Assembly: GCF_012027615.1 (NCBI RefSeq)
Contig: NZ_SNUT01000007.1
Location: 62,001-126,000, forward strand
Reading direction: 5' to 3'
Source of the DNA: Thermococcus sp. 21S7
Lineage (GTDB): Archaea > Methanobacteriota_B > Thermococci > Thermococcales > Thermococcaceae
Length of the DNA stretch: 64,000 nt
In this document: one piece after another, positions 17,680-25,469 of the stretch
How the letters are laid out: each line of letters opens with the position of its first letter
Position numbering within the stretch: the first letter of the stretch is position 1
Program-made: the position numbers and the translations under genes
Notes under the pieces: generated by a model
What the model saw: only the letters and a program-made list of their open reading frames with translations
The model's database searches: none
Told to the model about the DNA's origin: nothing

Positions 17680-18480
17680 TCAGAGGTAGCCCCTGTCTTC
17701 CTCCTCCGGGGCAGGGGGCATCCCCTGCTCCAGCATGGCCCTCTGCATCTCCTGGACCTTCCTTAGTATCTCCTCCGTCTCCTTGGCGCGCTCTTCAAGG
17801 GCGGTCATGTCGAGCTCAAGACCGAGGATTCTGGTCACCGCTAAAAGGACGGACTTTGCGGCCTTGGCATCGACGATGTAGCCAAGGCTCTCGCCGAGCA
17901 GGCTCACCCCGTACATCGAGCGGAGCTTGCCCATGCCCAGCAGGAGACCTGCGGCACCGACTATGGCTCCGCCCTCGTCCTCGCGCCAGATAACCTCGAC
18001 CTCACAGCCCTCCAGCCTTTTCTGGTAGTGCTCAACAAGCTCCTCGTGGGTCACGGCAGCGAGAACCCTCGGCTCCCCCTGGAGTTCCGGCACCTGGTAG
18101 CCGCCCATCGTGATTATCTCGCGAACGCCGAATTCGTTGACGAAGTCCAGCATCTTCCCGACGACCTCGAAGTGGCCGGGGCTGTCTGTGGGCGGAACCT
18201 GCTGGTCGCCGGTGATGATTATGATGTCCCTGCCGTTCTCGTCGGGGTTCTTCCAGTAGTAGAACTCGTTCTTCATCAGCTCGACGACGGAGTTCTTCTT
18301 GATGAGAACCTGATGCATGAAGTGCGGTGAGTAAAGGTCTGCGAACTTGACCGCGTTGAGCTCCTGGATGAGGTGCTCGGCGGCAAGCTTTCCAACAAGG
18401 CCTATGCCAGGCAGTCCCTCGATAAAGACCGGATCCCTGAGTTCCGGTCTCTCGTAGACATGAATAACTGACTCCTTCAT
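17680..18480 (-). CDS. PAC2-family proteasome assembly chaperone/activator homologue
   Basis: A 266-residue PAC2-fold protein with the family opening FIEGLPGIGLVGKLAAEHL at residues 19-37 and the downstream motif GDQQVPPTDSPGHFEV. In archaea this family includes Pba proteins that chaperone or activate the 20S proteasome. The C-terminus is a Pro/Glu-rich tail ending Arg-Gly-Tyr-Leu, with a penultimate tyrosine as in HbYX-type tails that dock into the proteasome alpha ring, although the preceding residue is glycine. It is the last gene of the rpl44e-rps27e-aIF2alpha-nop10 operon. Confidence 0.88.
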   Translation of the reverse strand: MKESVIHVYERPELRDPVFIEGLPGIGLVGKLAAEHLIQELNAVKFADLYSPHFMHQVLIKKNSVVELMKNEFYYWKNPDENGRDIIIITGDQQVPPTDSPGHFEVVGKMLDFVNEFGVREIITMGGYQVPELQGEPRVLAAVTHEELVEHYQKRLEGCEVEVIWREDEGGAIVGAAGLLLGMGKLRSMYGVSLLGESLGYIVDAKAAKSVLLAVTRILGLELDMTALEERAKETEEILRKVQEMQRAMLEQGMPPAPEEEDRGYL

Positions 18481-18481
18481 C

Positions 18482-18661
18482 TCAATCCCTCCCGGCGATG
18501 CCCAGCTGCTCGCGCTTCAGCCTTCTCCTGTACTCGCCGTACGGGTCTTCCGGCGAGAAGCGCGGCGGATGGGCTACCTTTGTTTTAGCTCCGCAGATTG
18601 GACACCTCTCCTTCATCGTGTAGCGCCCGCACTCGGGACACTTCCTTATGCGGAACCTCAT
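18482..18661 (-). CDS. nop10: H/ACA ribonucleoprotein protein Nop10
   Basis: A 59-residue protein with an N-terminal zinc ribbon (CPEC near residue 8 and CPICG near 20) followed by the PPRFSPEDPYGEYRR motif that is diagnostic of Nop10. It is a core subunit of the H/ACA RNP (with Cbf5, Gar1 and L7Ae) that pseudouridylates rRNA. The ATG at 18661 overlaps the aIF2alpha stop by 4 bases. The gene order aIF2alpha-nop10 is widespread in archaea. Confidence 0.95.
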   Translation of the reverse strand: MRFRIRKCPECGRYTMKERCPICGAKTKVAHPPRFSPEDPYGEYRRRLKREQLGIAGRD

Positions 18662-19485
18662 GCCCCTCTCCTCTTTATCTTCTTGATCCTCTTCTCCTTC
18701 CTGATGAGCGTCGCTTCGCCGCCCGCGTCCTTTATGACGCGCAGTATCTCCTCGGCTATGTCCTCAAGAACCTCTTCGGCCTTGTAGTAGTCTGGGGCGG
18801 TGATGTCTATCCTGTACCTCGGCGCCCCCTGGTAGGAGAACTTGACGTCTATTTCCTTCTCCTCGTTGGCCCTGTCGCGGGCCCTTATTAGGGCTTCCCT
18901 TATTATCTCGACCCCGTTCGGGCTGGGCACGGTTATCTCAAACTCGGCGTCGATAGTAACGGTTGGAATCTCGACGTAGGCCTCGATTATCGGCCTCAGT
19001 GCCTCGGTCCACTCATCGCCGATGAGCCCCCTGAGAACGTCCATCCCGTTCTGGGCCGCGTCCTCGAAGGCGGCGTAGACCTCTCCGTACTCCTCTTCGA
19101 GCGGAACCCAGACCTCCCTCCAGGCCGTCTCGAAGTCCTTTCCTATCTTCTCGGCCGCCATCTTCAGCAGGTTCTCGGCCTTCTGGGCGCGCTTGTACTC
19201 CTGGAGCTTGGCCTTCCTCTGCTGCTGATTCACCCTCTTGAGGCTCAGGTCAATGTGCCCCTTGCTCGGGTCGACGCGGATTACTTTGGCCACTATCTTC
19301 TGGCCCTCCTTCACGTAGTCCCTGATGTTCTTGACCCAGGTGGAGGCGACCTCGCTTATGTGCATGAATCCTTCCTTGCCTGGATACTCGTCAAGCTTGA
19401 GGAACGCACCGTAAGGGTGAATGCTCTTGACGGTAGCAACCACAAACTCTCCCTCTTCGGGGTACTCCTTGGCTTTCCTCGGCAT
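18658..19485 (-). CDS. eif2a: Translation initiation factor 2 alpha subunit
   Basis: A 275-residue aIF2alpha. An S1 OB-fold domain covers about residues 9-83, a helical domain follows, and the C-terminal alpha/beta domain that binds the gamma subunit covers about 175-260. ATG 19485 is used; an upstream in-frame GTG lies in the GAGGTGGT ribosome-binding site. The heterotrimer delivers initiator tRNA to the small subunit. It is third in an operon headed by two ribosomal protein genes. Confidence 0.96.
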   Translation of the reverse strand: MPRKAKEYPEEGEFVVATVKSIHPYGAFLKLDEYPGKEGFMHISEVASTWVKNIRDYVKEGQKIVAKVIRVDPSKGHIDLSLKRVNQQQRKAKLQEYKRAQKAENLLKMAAEKIGKDFETAWREVWVPLEEEYGEVYAAFEDAAQNGMDVLRGLIGDEWTEALRPIIEAYVEIPTVTIDAEFEITVPSPNGVEIIREALIRARDRANEEKEIDVKFSYQGAPRYRIDITAPDYYKAEEVLEDIAEEILRVIKDAGGEATLIRKEKRIKKIKRRGA

Positions 19486-19587
19486 TTTAACCACCTCAAA
19501 ATTTTCTCTGCCGGGGTAAGTTACGAAAAGAGGTATTTAAAGTTTAGCAGAAGCCTCCGGGCACGGAGGCAAAGGAAATGGAAAGGT

Positions 19588-19785
19588 TCACTCAAGAACC
19601 TCAAGTATCTTGGCCTTGATGACGCCCTTTCCGCCGGTCGGCTCGACGAGGGTCGCGCCGCAGACGAGGCAGCGGACGGTGGTCGCCGGGTTGCTGAAGA
19701 CGATCTGCTCGTTGCCGCAGTCAATGCACTTGACGCGGAGGAACCTGCTCCTCGGCATCGGGATGAGGTTCTTCGGGAGCGCCAT
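19588..19785 (-). CDS. rps27e: Small ribosomal subunit protein S27e
   Basis: A 65-residue zinc-ribbon ribosomal protein with CIDCG and CLVCG knuckles spaced as in the family. It follows rpl44e by three bases and is followed by aIF2alpha about 100 bases on, with a probable T-rich and TATA-like stretch between, so aIF2alpha may also have its own promoter. Confidence 0.97.
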   Translation of the reverse strand: MALPKNLIPMPRSRFLRVKCIDCGNEQIVFSNPATTVRCLVCGATLVEPTGGKGVIKAKILEVLE

Positions 19786-19788
19786 GCT

Positions 19789-20073
19789 TCACACCTCCAC
19801 CAGCTCGAACTTCTTAACGCGGAAGCCCTGTCCCCTGGTGTGGGCTTTGCCGCAGACGGTGCACCTAAAGCGGAGGTCGAGCTTCTTGACCGGCTTCTCC
19901 CTTCCGGCCGGGTTCGGCCTCGGGAAACCGCGGTAACCCTTCATTATCCTGCGGAAGCGCCTCTGACCCTGGCTGAGCTCGCTCCTCGGTCTCTTCTTGA
20001 CCTTCTCGACCTTGTGGATGGTGTGCTTCTTACAGTAGGGGCAGTAAGTCCTTATCTGCTTCGGATACTTCAT
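19789..20073 (-). CDS. rpl44e: Large ribosomal subunit protein L44e
   Basis: A 94-residue ribosomal protein with CPYCKKHT near the N-terminus, the basic [18 protein letters not shown] segment, and [15 protein letters not shown] near the C-terminus; the four cysteines form a zinc ribbon. It is the first gene of the translation operon running to the PAC2 gene. A GGAGGTGAGAG ribosome-binding site precedes its ATG. Confidence 0.97.
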   Translation of the reverse strand: MKYPKQIRTYCPYCKKHTIHKVEKVKKRPRSELSQGQRRFRRIMKGYRGFPRPNPAGREKPVKKLDLRFRCTVCGKAHTRGQGFRVKKFELVEV

Positions 20074-20087
20074 TCTCTCACCTCCAC

Positions 20088-20180
20088 GCAGAGGCCCGGT
20101 GGGTTCCTACTCGCCCCAGCCTCGGACACCCCCGAGCCGTGAGGCATGATAGTGCCTGCAGGCATCGGTAAGCGTGAGGC
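20088..20180 (-). other. GC-rich, structured leader upstream of rpl44e
   Basis: Between the rpl44e start and its probable TATA element (minus strand CTTTTTTAAAG, near 20180-20190) lie about 90 GC-rich bases that can fold. They include a perfect 12-base palindrome TGCCTGCAGGCA near 20155-20166 and a stem CTCGG/CCGAG near 20131-20148. It is either a long structured 5' leader (possibly autoregulatory, as for many ribosomal operons) or a small noncoding RNA. I do not recognise C/D or H/ACA boxes with confidence. Confidence 0.35.
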
Positions 20181-20255
20181 TTTAAAAAAGTTTTGCGGTT
20201 GAACCAAAAATTTTAAATAACAAAATGTTATTAAATTGTTCGGGGGGTGGGGGCC

Positions 20256-20831
20256 ATGGAGGGAATGATAACCACGGTCGAGAAGCTGAAAAGGCTGGAA
20301 GAAACGGCTGAGAAGGAATACAGGAAGCTCCTTAAGAAGCTCAAGGACCCGGAGTACGCCGACCTGAGGGCCCTCATCCTTAGGATGGCCATAGACGCGG
20401 CTTTTCACAGACATCTGATGGAGGCCCTTGAGAAGGCATACCATGACTCCGTGAGGCTGGTCGAGGAGTACGGAACCGATGAAGGTGCCGAAGAGGTGGC
20501 CCTCATCCCTGGTCTGCCAACGATGGTGATGCCCCTGGGCTTTGGCGCGATTGGTGCCAGAGTCCCGCCTGAGGAGATAATCGAGGAGTACCTCAAAGAC
20601 TTCCCGACGGAGGTCGTCCTGCCGGAGGACGGTGATGGGAGGATTGGAGAGTTGCTTAGGGACTACATTGAGCTTGAGGAGGACATGCTGAAACTGTACG
20701 ACAGGCTCTCAAGAAGGGCGTTCCATCCGGTGGTTAGGGAGCTCCTCAGGGAGATAAAGAGGAACGAGGAACAGCATGAGGCCATCCTCAAAAAGCTCAG
20801 CGAGAAGTATTATCACTCCGCCGGAGCATAG
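20256..20831 (+). CDS. Ferritin-like four-helix protein
   Basis: A 191-residue, mostly helical protein. Two helix pairs are separated by a linker rich in Gly/Pro (about residues 85-110). Helix signatures include EETAEKEY near the start, FHRH in the second helix, and NEEQHEAIL in the last, an ExxH-type motif of rubrerythrin-like di-iron proteins. A metal or redox-stress role is plausible but not proven. ATG 20256 follows GGGGTGG. Its 3' end overlaps the convergent wHTH gene by 19 bases. Confidence 0.7.
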   Translation: MEGMITTVEKLKRLEETAEKEYRKLLKKLKDPEYADLRALILRMAIDAAFHRHLMEALEKAYHDSVRLVEEYGTDEGAEEVALIPGLPTMVMPLGFGAIGARVPPEEIIEEYLKDFPTEVVLPEDGDGRIGELLRDYIELEEDMLKLYDRLSRRAFHPVVRELLREIKRNEEQHEAILKKLSEKYYHSAGA

Positions 20832-20992
20832 TAGCAGCGCTTCGGCGAGATGATTTTGCCCTCCTTTTTGAGCACTTTTATGGCCTTGTCCACTTCCTTC
20901 TTGTCAATACCGGCGAGTTCTGCTATCTCCTTGCTCTTGAGGGGTTTTCCAGCCTCTTTCAGAACCTTGAACACAACCTCAACCTCCGTCAT
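20813..20992 (-). CDS. Small winged-helix DNA-binding protein, 59 residues
   Basis: The sequence is one helix-turn-helix unit: KEAGKPLKSKEIAELAGID, then KKEVDKAIKVLKKEGKI as recognition helix and wing. ATG 20992 is preferred over GTG 21001 because GGGGTGAGG then acts as ribosome-binding site. It probably acts as a small transcriptional regulator; its target is unknown. It is convergent with the ferritin-like gene and upstream-adjacent to the lysO genes. Confidence 0.75.
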   Translation of the reverse strand: MTEVEVVFKVLKEAGKPLKSKEIAELAGIDKKEVDKAIKVLKKEGKIISPKRCYYAPAE

Positions 20993-21053
20993 CTTCCTCA
21001 CCCCTTAGGTTTGTTCACAGAACTTAGAATGTTTGAACTTAAAAGATTATTGG

Positions 21054-21635
21054 TTAGAATTGAAGGATAAATGGGACAATGAAGGGCACCAGTGCGGTGA
21101 GGACGAAGCCGTGGACGAAGGCTATGAGCGCGACCTCGCTGCCCCCGAACTTCGTCATTATGGGCAGGGTTGTGTCCATCGTGGTTGCACCGCCCATGGA
21201 AACCGCCAGCTCCTTTCGCATCCTCCGGATGGCAACTGGGTACAGGAGAACGGTGAATATCTCCCTGGTGAGGTTAGCCAGGAAGCCAAGGGTGCCGTAG
21301 ACGGCGGAGTACTGGGCGATCAGCGGTCCCGCGAGGCTGTACCAGCCGCAGCCAGCGGCGACGGCAAGCCCCCACCTGAGTTCTATTCCCAGGAGCAGGG
21401 AGGCGGCGAGGCCACCGAGAAGCGACCCCAGGAGGGTGCCGAGGGGCAGTTTTATGGCGAGCCTTCCGAGCTTTCTAATCTCCCCTAGGCGAAAGCTCTG
21501 GCCGAGGTCTATCCCGATTACCAGTATCAGCAGGTAGAGCATGACCTCGTAGAGGTTGCCGAATTCCGGGGCGTAGAAGTGCCCGGTGAGTATGCCTGCA
21601 ATCAGCGCGACCAGAACGTAGGCCAGAAACCTCAT
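21054..21635 (-). CDS. LysO-family lysine exporter, C-terminal half
   Basis: A 193-residue membrane protein with about five or six hydrophobic segments. It carries the LysO/DUF340 signatures GIDLGQSF and GCGWYSLAGPLIAQY, with GGATTMDTTLPIMTKFGG further on. In bacteria LysO is one polypeptide of about 300 residues that exports lysine. Here the remaining N-terminal third is a separate upstream gene overlapping by 4 bases (ATGA), so the two halves are probably made together and assemble. Confidence 0.85.
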   Translation of the reverse strand: MRFLAYVLVALIAGILTGHFYAPEFGNLYEVMLYLLILVIGIDLGQSFRLGEIRKLGRLAIKLPLGTLLGSLLGGLAASLLLGIELRWGLAVAAGCGWYSLAGPLIAQYSAVYGTLGFLANLTREIFTVLLYPVAIRRMRKELAVSMGGATTMDTTLPIMTKFGGSEVALIAFVHGFVLTALVPFIVPFILQF

Positions 21636-21877
21636 CCCCTTCCCCCCACGAGGAGAGCGATTCCAACGCTTCCCGCTATGGTGAGGGCCGCGAAGACAAT
21701 GGATGAACTAAGGAGCCACAGGGCGTCTATCTTCACCTTCCCCGCCTCGACGCCCATGAAGAATATCAGGAGCAGGAGTGCAATGCTCATGGGGGTGTCA
21801 ACGTTTACCCTGTGCTCTTTCCTGCGGAGAACGTAGCCTATGAGAACACCCGCGATTAGTGGAATAAAGATGTTCAT
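21632..21877 (-). CDS. LysO-family lysine exporter, N-terminal part
   Basis: An 81-residue membrane protein with three hydrophobic segments and the motif LLLLIFFMGVEAGKV typical of the start of LysO. It ends with a normal stop and no sequence decay. The downstream gene starts within its stop codon, so this is a gene split rather than a frameshift in a single ORF. It is the first gene of the pair. Confidence 0.83.
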   Translation of the reverse strand: MNIFIPLIAGVLIGYVLRRKEHRVNVDTPMSIALLLLIFFMGVEAGKVKIDALWLLSSSIVFAALTIAGSVGIALLVGGRG

Positions 21878-21999
21878 GTAAAAACCTTCCTCTGAAGGTT
21901 AATAAACGTATCGAGGGGCTCGGAGGGTGTTCACGTCATCATCCGTAAACTTTCAGTTTGCTTGCTAATCGTCATCGCCCCGAAAAACTACTCGACCGG

Positions 22000-22010
22000 C
22001 TTTTTAAACC
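22000..22010 (+). promoter_or_regulatory. TATA box of the alanine aminotransferase gene
   Basis: CTTTTTAAACC lies about 55-65 bases before the start codon at 22064, so the mRNA should have a leader of roughly 30 bases. No glycolytic-motif match was seen near it. Confidence 0.5.
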
Positions 22011-22063
22011 TCCCGGGCAAAGGTTTTTACGATGAATCTCACCTCATTCAAATGGTGATGTAC

Positions 22064-23263
22064 ATGATTCGCGCATCCAGACGTGCCATGGGTATTGAGT
22101 ACGCCATCAGGGACGTTGTTCTTCCAGCAAGGGAGCTTGAGAAGAAGGGGATAAAGGTCATCCGCCTGAACATAGGCGACCCCGGAAAGTACGACTTCCA
22201 GCCGCCGGAGCACATGAGGGAGGCCTACTGTCGTGCCATAAAGGAAGGCCACAACTACTACGGTCCGAGCGAAGGCCTCCCAGAACTCAGGGAGGCTATA
22301 GTTGAGAGGGAGAAGAGGAAGAACGGCGTGGAGGTAACGCCGGAGGACGTTCGCGTCACCGCCGCCGTTACCGAGGCGCTTCAGTTCGTCTTTGGCGGCC
22401 TCCTCGACCCGGGCGACAACATCCTCGTTCCAAGCCCCAGCTATCCGCCCTACGTCGGCCTCGTCAAATTCTACGGCGCCGAGCCGAGGGAGTACATGAC
22501 GGTCGAGGAGGACGGCTGGCAGCCGGACATCGATGACATAAGGCGGAACATAGATGAGAAAACGAAGGCCATAGCACTCATAAACCCGAACAATCCAACG
22601 GGAGCGCTCTACGAGAAGAAGACCGTGAAGGCGGTTCTCGACCTTGCCGGCGAGTACGACCTGCCCGTAATCAGCGACGAGATATACGACCTCATGACCT
22701 ACGAGGGGAAGCACGTTTCTCCGGGTTCACTCACCAAGGATGTTCCGGTTATAGTCATGAACGGCCTCTCGAAGGTTTACTTCGCCACCGGCTGGCGCCT
22801 CGGCTACCTCTACTACGTTGACCCGGAGGGCAAGCTCGAAGAGGTCAGGGAGGCAATAGACAAGCTCGCGCGCATAAGGGTCTGTCCGAACACACCCGCC
22901 CAGCTTGCGGCGATAGCGGGCATGACGGGTCCGATGGACTACCTCGAAGAATACATGAGAAAGCTCCGTGAGAGGAGGGACTACGTCTACAAGCGCCTCC
23001 AGGAGATACCTGGCGTGAGCACCCAGAAACCGCAGGGTGCCTTCTACGTCTTCCCGCGCATTGAGGAGCGTTCGAAGTGGAAGAGCGACAAGGAGTTCGT
23101 CCTCGACGCACTCAACGAAGCCCACGTACTCTTCGTCCACGGCTCCGGCTTCGGAAAGGCCGGGGACTGGCACTTCAGGATAGTCTTCCTGCCGCCGGTT
23201 GAGATACTGGAGGAGGCCATGAACAACTTCGAGGCCTTCATGAGGAAGAGGCTTTCCGAGTGA
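22064..23263 (+). CDS. Alanine aminotransferase (PLP fold type I)
   Basis: A 399-residue class I aminotransferase that is nearly superimposable in motif content on the P. furiosus alanine aminotransferase, which transfers amino groups between alanine and 2-oxoglutarate and lets these fermenters make alanine from pyruvate. PLP-binding Lys237 lies in NGLSKVYFATGWRLGY; NPNNPTGALY and the SDEIYDLM motif precede it. ATG 22064 (MIRASRRAMGIEY) is chosen because GGTGAT at 22054-22059 is correctly spaced and the length matches. Confidence 0.92.
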   Translation: MIRASRRAMGIEYAIRDVVLPARELEKKGIKVIRLNIGDPGKYDFQPPEHMREAYCRAIKEGHNYYGPSEGLPELREAIVEREKRKNGVEVTPEDVRVTAAVTEALQFVFGGLLDPGDNILVPSPSYPPYVGLVKFYGAEPREYMTVEEDGWQPDIDDIRRNIDEKTKAIALINPNNPTGALYEKKTVKAVLDLAGEYDLPVISDEIYDLMTYEGKHVSPGSLTKDVPVIVMNGLSKVYFATGWRLGYLYYVDPEGKLEEVREAIDKLARIRVCPNTPAQLAAIAGMTGPMDYLEEYMRKLRERRDYVYKRLQEIPGVSTQKPQGAFYVFPRIEERSKWKSDKEFVLDALNEAHVLFVHGSGFGKAGDWHFRIVFLPPVEILEEAMNNFEAFMRKRLSE

Positions 23264-23314
23264 GCCCTTCTTTTTAACCTTCTTGAGCCGCTAAAAATTT
23301 GGATTTTGGACGTT

Positions 23315-23521
23315 TCACCCTCCCGACACCACGGGGATTACCTCGACCTCGACCCCGTCATCGATCCTCTCGTCCTCCAAGGCCACCCTGCCGTTAATCC
23401 TCGCTATTGCACTCTCTGTGTTGAAGCCGACTTTGTGGAGTACGTCCGTGACCGTCATGCCCTTTTCCCACTCAATCTCCCTCTCGACGCCCCTGCCGAG
23501 AACCTTTACCCTGATCATCAT
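23315..23521 (-). CDS. MoaD/ThiS-family ubiquitin-like sulfur carrier
   Basis: A 68-residue beta-grasp protein whose C-terminus is Val-Ser-Gly-Gly, the tail that is adenylated and thiocarboxylated in MoaD/ThiS/SAMP proteins. An ERIDDG-type loop precedes the last strand. It could act in molybdopterin/tungstopterin synthesis, tRNA thiolation or protein conjugation. No E1-like enzyme is encoded nearby. Two adjacent ATG codons (23521 and 23518) are possible starts. Confidence 0.85.
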   Translation of the reverse strand: MMIRVKVLGRGVEREIEWEKGMTVTDVLHKVGFNTESAIARINGRVALEDERIDDGVEVEVIPVVSGG

Positions 23522-23638
23522 TCACCACCGGCTCGGTGTTGCCCCTCCTCCTTTATAAATCGAGCGGCACTTCGCCCGGCCCTCCCCTCCAAAAAACTTA
23601 AAAACCCTCCCCGGCTCATATAACCTGGGCACGGGAGT

Positions 23639-23724
23639 GCCGCGGTAGCCTAGCCTGGTAGGGCGCCGGCCTGCTAAGCCGGTGGCCGTTGGCCACAGGG
23701 GTTCAAATCCCCTCCGCGGCGCCA
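23639..23724 (+). tRNA. tRNA-Ser (anticodon GCT)
   Basis: The acceptor stem is GCCGCGG paired with CCGCGGC. The anticodon arm is CCGGC-CTGCTAA-GCCGG with anticodon GCT, followed by a long variable arm (TGGCC/GGCCA type) as expected for serine, and the T arm AGGGG-TTCAAAT-CCCCT. The CCA end is encoded at 23722-23724. No intron. Confidence 0.96.
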
Positions 23725-23744
23725 AAATCTTTCTGGGGTTCAAT

Positions 23745-23819
23745 GCCGGGATAGCCTAGAGGTGAGGCGGTGGACTGCAGATCCGCTTTACGGGGGTTCG
23801 AATCCCCCTCCCGGCTCCA
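23745..23819 (+). tRNA. tRNA-Cys (anticodon GCA)
   Basis: The acceptor stem is GCCGGGA paired with TCCCGGC. The anticodon loop is CTGCAGA with anticodon GCA, and the T arm is GGGGG-TTCGAAT-CCCCC. The CCA end is encoded at 23817-23819. It lies 20 bases downstream of tRNA-Ser, probably in the same transcript. The 200 bases after it contain no complete gene. Confidence 0.96.
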
Positions 23820-24014
23820 CAACAAATCTCTTATGCGGAGGATAAACGGCTCAGTGCTGTATTCTCACGGTCTCATGATTCTATCTGCGAGCGCTTTCTG
23901 AACGTCCCGAGCCTTGAACCTGATCACATGAGAACTTGCACTGGAAGTTCTTTTTTTGGGGTTCTGTGTTTGAAAAGTAGCGGGGGAATGATTCCAAAGA
24001 AAAGTTGTTGGGTG

Positions 24015-24032
24015 TCCGCCCGGGGGCGGACA
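24015..24032 (-). terminator. Hairpin after the rpl12 stop codon
   Basis: GTCCGCC-CGGG-GGCGGAC forms a 7-base-pair stem 16 bases past the rpl12 stop codon, followed on the minus strand by a T-rich run (CTTTTCTTT). It is likely a 3'-end stabiliser or part of the termination region for the ribosomal stalk operon. Confidence 0.5.
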
Positions 24033-24047
24033 AAAGGGAAGAGAGGT

Positions 24048-24365
24048 TCAGCCGAAGAGGGCACCGAGACCGGCGAGGGCCTCCTCCTCGCTGGCCTCCT
24101 CTTCCTCTTCCTCCTCTTCCTCAGCGGCGGCCTCAGCCGGGGCCTCGGCAGCCGGAGCAGCGGCAACGGCAACCGGGGCGGCAACCGGCATGGCGGCCTT
24201 CTCGATGACCTCGTCGATGTTGACGCCCTCAAGGGCGGCAACGAGGGCCTTTATCCTGGCCTCGTCCGGGCTGACACCAGCGGCCTCAAGGATGGCCTTG
24301 AGGTTCTCCTCGGTTATCTCCTTACCAGCGGCGTGGAGCAGCAGAGCGGCATACACGTACTCCAT
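24048..24365 (-). CDS. rpl12: Large ribosomal subunit stalk protein P1 (L12)
   Basis: A 105-residue acidic stalk protein: N-terminal dimerisation helices ([15 protein letters not shown]), an Ala/Pro hinge, a Glu-rich segment and the C-terminal tail [10 protein letters not shown] that recruits translation factors. The same tail ends P0, encoded upstream. ATG 24365 follows GGAGGTGCG. Three dimers of it bind P0 in Pyrococcus-type stalks. Confidence 0.97.
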   Translation of the reverse strand: MEYVYAALLLHAAGKEITEENLKAILEAAGVSPDEARIKALVAALEGVNIDEVIEKAAMPVAAPVAVAAAPAAEAPAEAAAEEEEEEEEEASEEEALAGLGALFG

Positions 24366-24444
24366 TTTTCGCACCTCCAATCATCTTCATTTTTTTCATT
24401 CATTTCACACGGATTTGTTCAGGGATACGAGGGAAATGGAAAGT

Positions 24445-25464
24445 TCAGCCGAAGAGCGCGCCCAGTCCTGCGAGCGCGTCCTCCTCGGAGGCTTCCTCTT
24501 CTTCCTCCTCTTCCTCCTCAGCCTCTTCAACCTTCTCCTCCTGAGGCTGAGCGGCAACGGCTATTTGTGCCTGTTGGTTTAAAAGCTCTTTGGTCTTCTC
24601 GTCGAGCAGGTCCTCAGGCAGCTCCTGGGCTATGAGCAGGACTGCACGCAGAGCCCTGCCAAAGATGTCCTCGACTGTCTCTGGGGTGACGTAGCCAGCC
24701 TCCACAGCGACGTTCTTCGCGCCGAGGAAGGCCTTCTGGATGATAGCCTCGATGGTCTGGCTCGTCGGGTAGGCGGTGTTGACCGACAGGTTGAACGCGT
24801 GCATGTAGGCCTGCTGGAGCAGGTTAATGTACTCGCTCTCGTCGATCGCTAGAACGTCCGGGGTGTAGACGATTCCGTCCTCGTAGGCCGCGAGCAGGTT
24901 GAGACCGACCTCAAGCGGCTCGATTCCGAGCGCGTTGAGGATTCTCGCGAGCTGGTCGGTGATGACCTCACCGGCCTTGAGGACGGTGTAGTCCTTCTGG
25001 ATGCTGACCTTACCCTTCTCGATTCTCGCGGGTATGCCAAGAGTCTGCATCTCACCGACGAGCGGGCCCGGTGAGATTGAGGTCGGACCGGCTGGAATCA
25101 CGACGTCCTTGGGAACCGCGACGCCTGGCTTCGCTGGAGCCGGGGTCTTGCTCTCCTCAAGGAGCTTGTAGAGCTTGAATGGGTTCATCTCGGTGGCGAG
25201 GATTCCGGCTCCGCCCTGGATGTGGTCGATGAGCTTCTCAAGGTCAGGATTGTTGAGCTCCTGTGCGGCCCTCTTTATGGCGAGCTCTATGAGGGTGTTC
25301 CTGCTGACCCTGAGGAGCGCCTTGCCCCTGAGCTTCTCACGCATCTTGCTGAGCGGGTAAGCCGGGACGTTGGCGACGTCAACGAGAGCTATCACTGGGT
25401 GGCTCTTGATGATGTTGGCGAGCTCTTCAACTTCCTTCTTCTTCCACTCGGCAACGTGGGCCAT
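24445..25464 (-). CDS. rplP0: Large ribosomal subunit stalk base protein P0 (L10)
   Basis: A 339-residue L10/P0: an N-terminal rRNA-binding domain ([15 protein letters not shown]), the archaeal insertion domain, the C-terminal spine helices that bind P1 dimers, a long Glu run, and the same [10 protein letters not shown] tail as P1. ATG 25464 is preferred over GTG 25473, which falls in the ribosome-binding site. It starts six bases downstream of the rpl1 stop. Confidence 0.97.
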   Translation of the reverse strand: MAHVAEWKKKEVEELANIIKSHPVIALVDVANVPAYPLSKMREKLRGKALLRVSRNTLIELAIKRAAQELNNPDLEKLIDHIQGGAGILATEMNPFKLYKLLEESKTPAPAKPGVAVPKDVVIPAGPTSISPGPLVGEMQTLGIPARIEKGKVSIQKDYTVLKAGEVITDQLARILNALGIEPLEVGLNLLAAYEDGIVYTPDVLAIDESEYINLLQQAYMHAFNLSVNTAYPTSQTIEAIIQKAFLGAKNVAVEAGYVTPETVEDIFGRALRAVLLIAQELPEDLLDEKTKELLNQQAQIAVAAQPQEEKVEEAEEEEEEEEEASEEDALAGLGALFG

Positions 25465-25469
25465 CTTCC

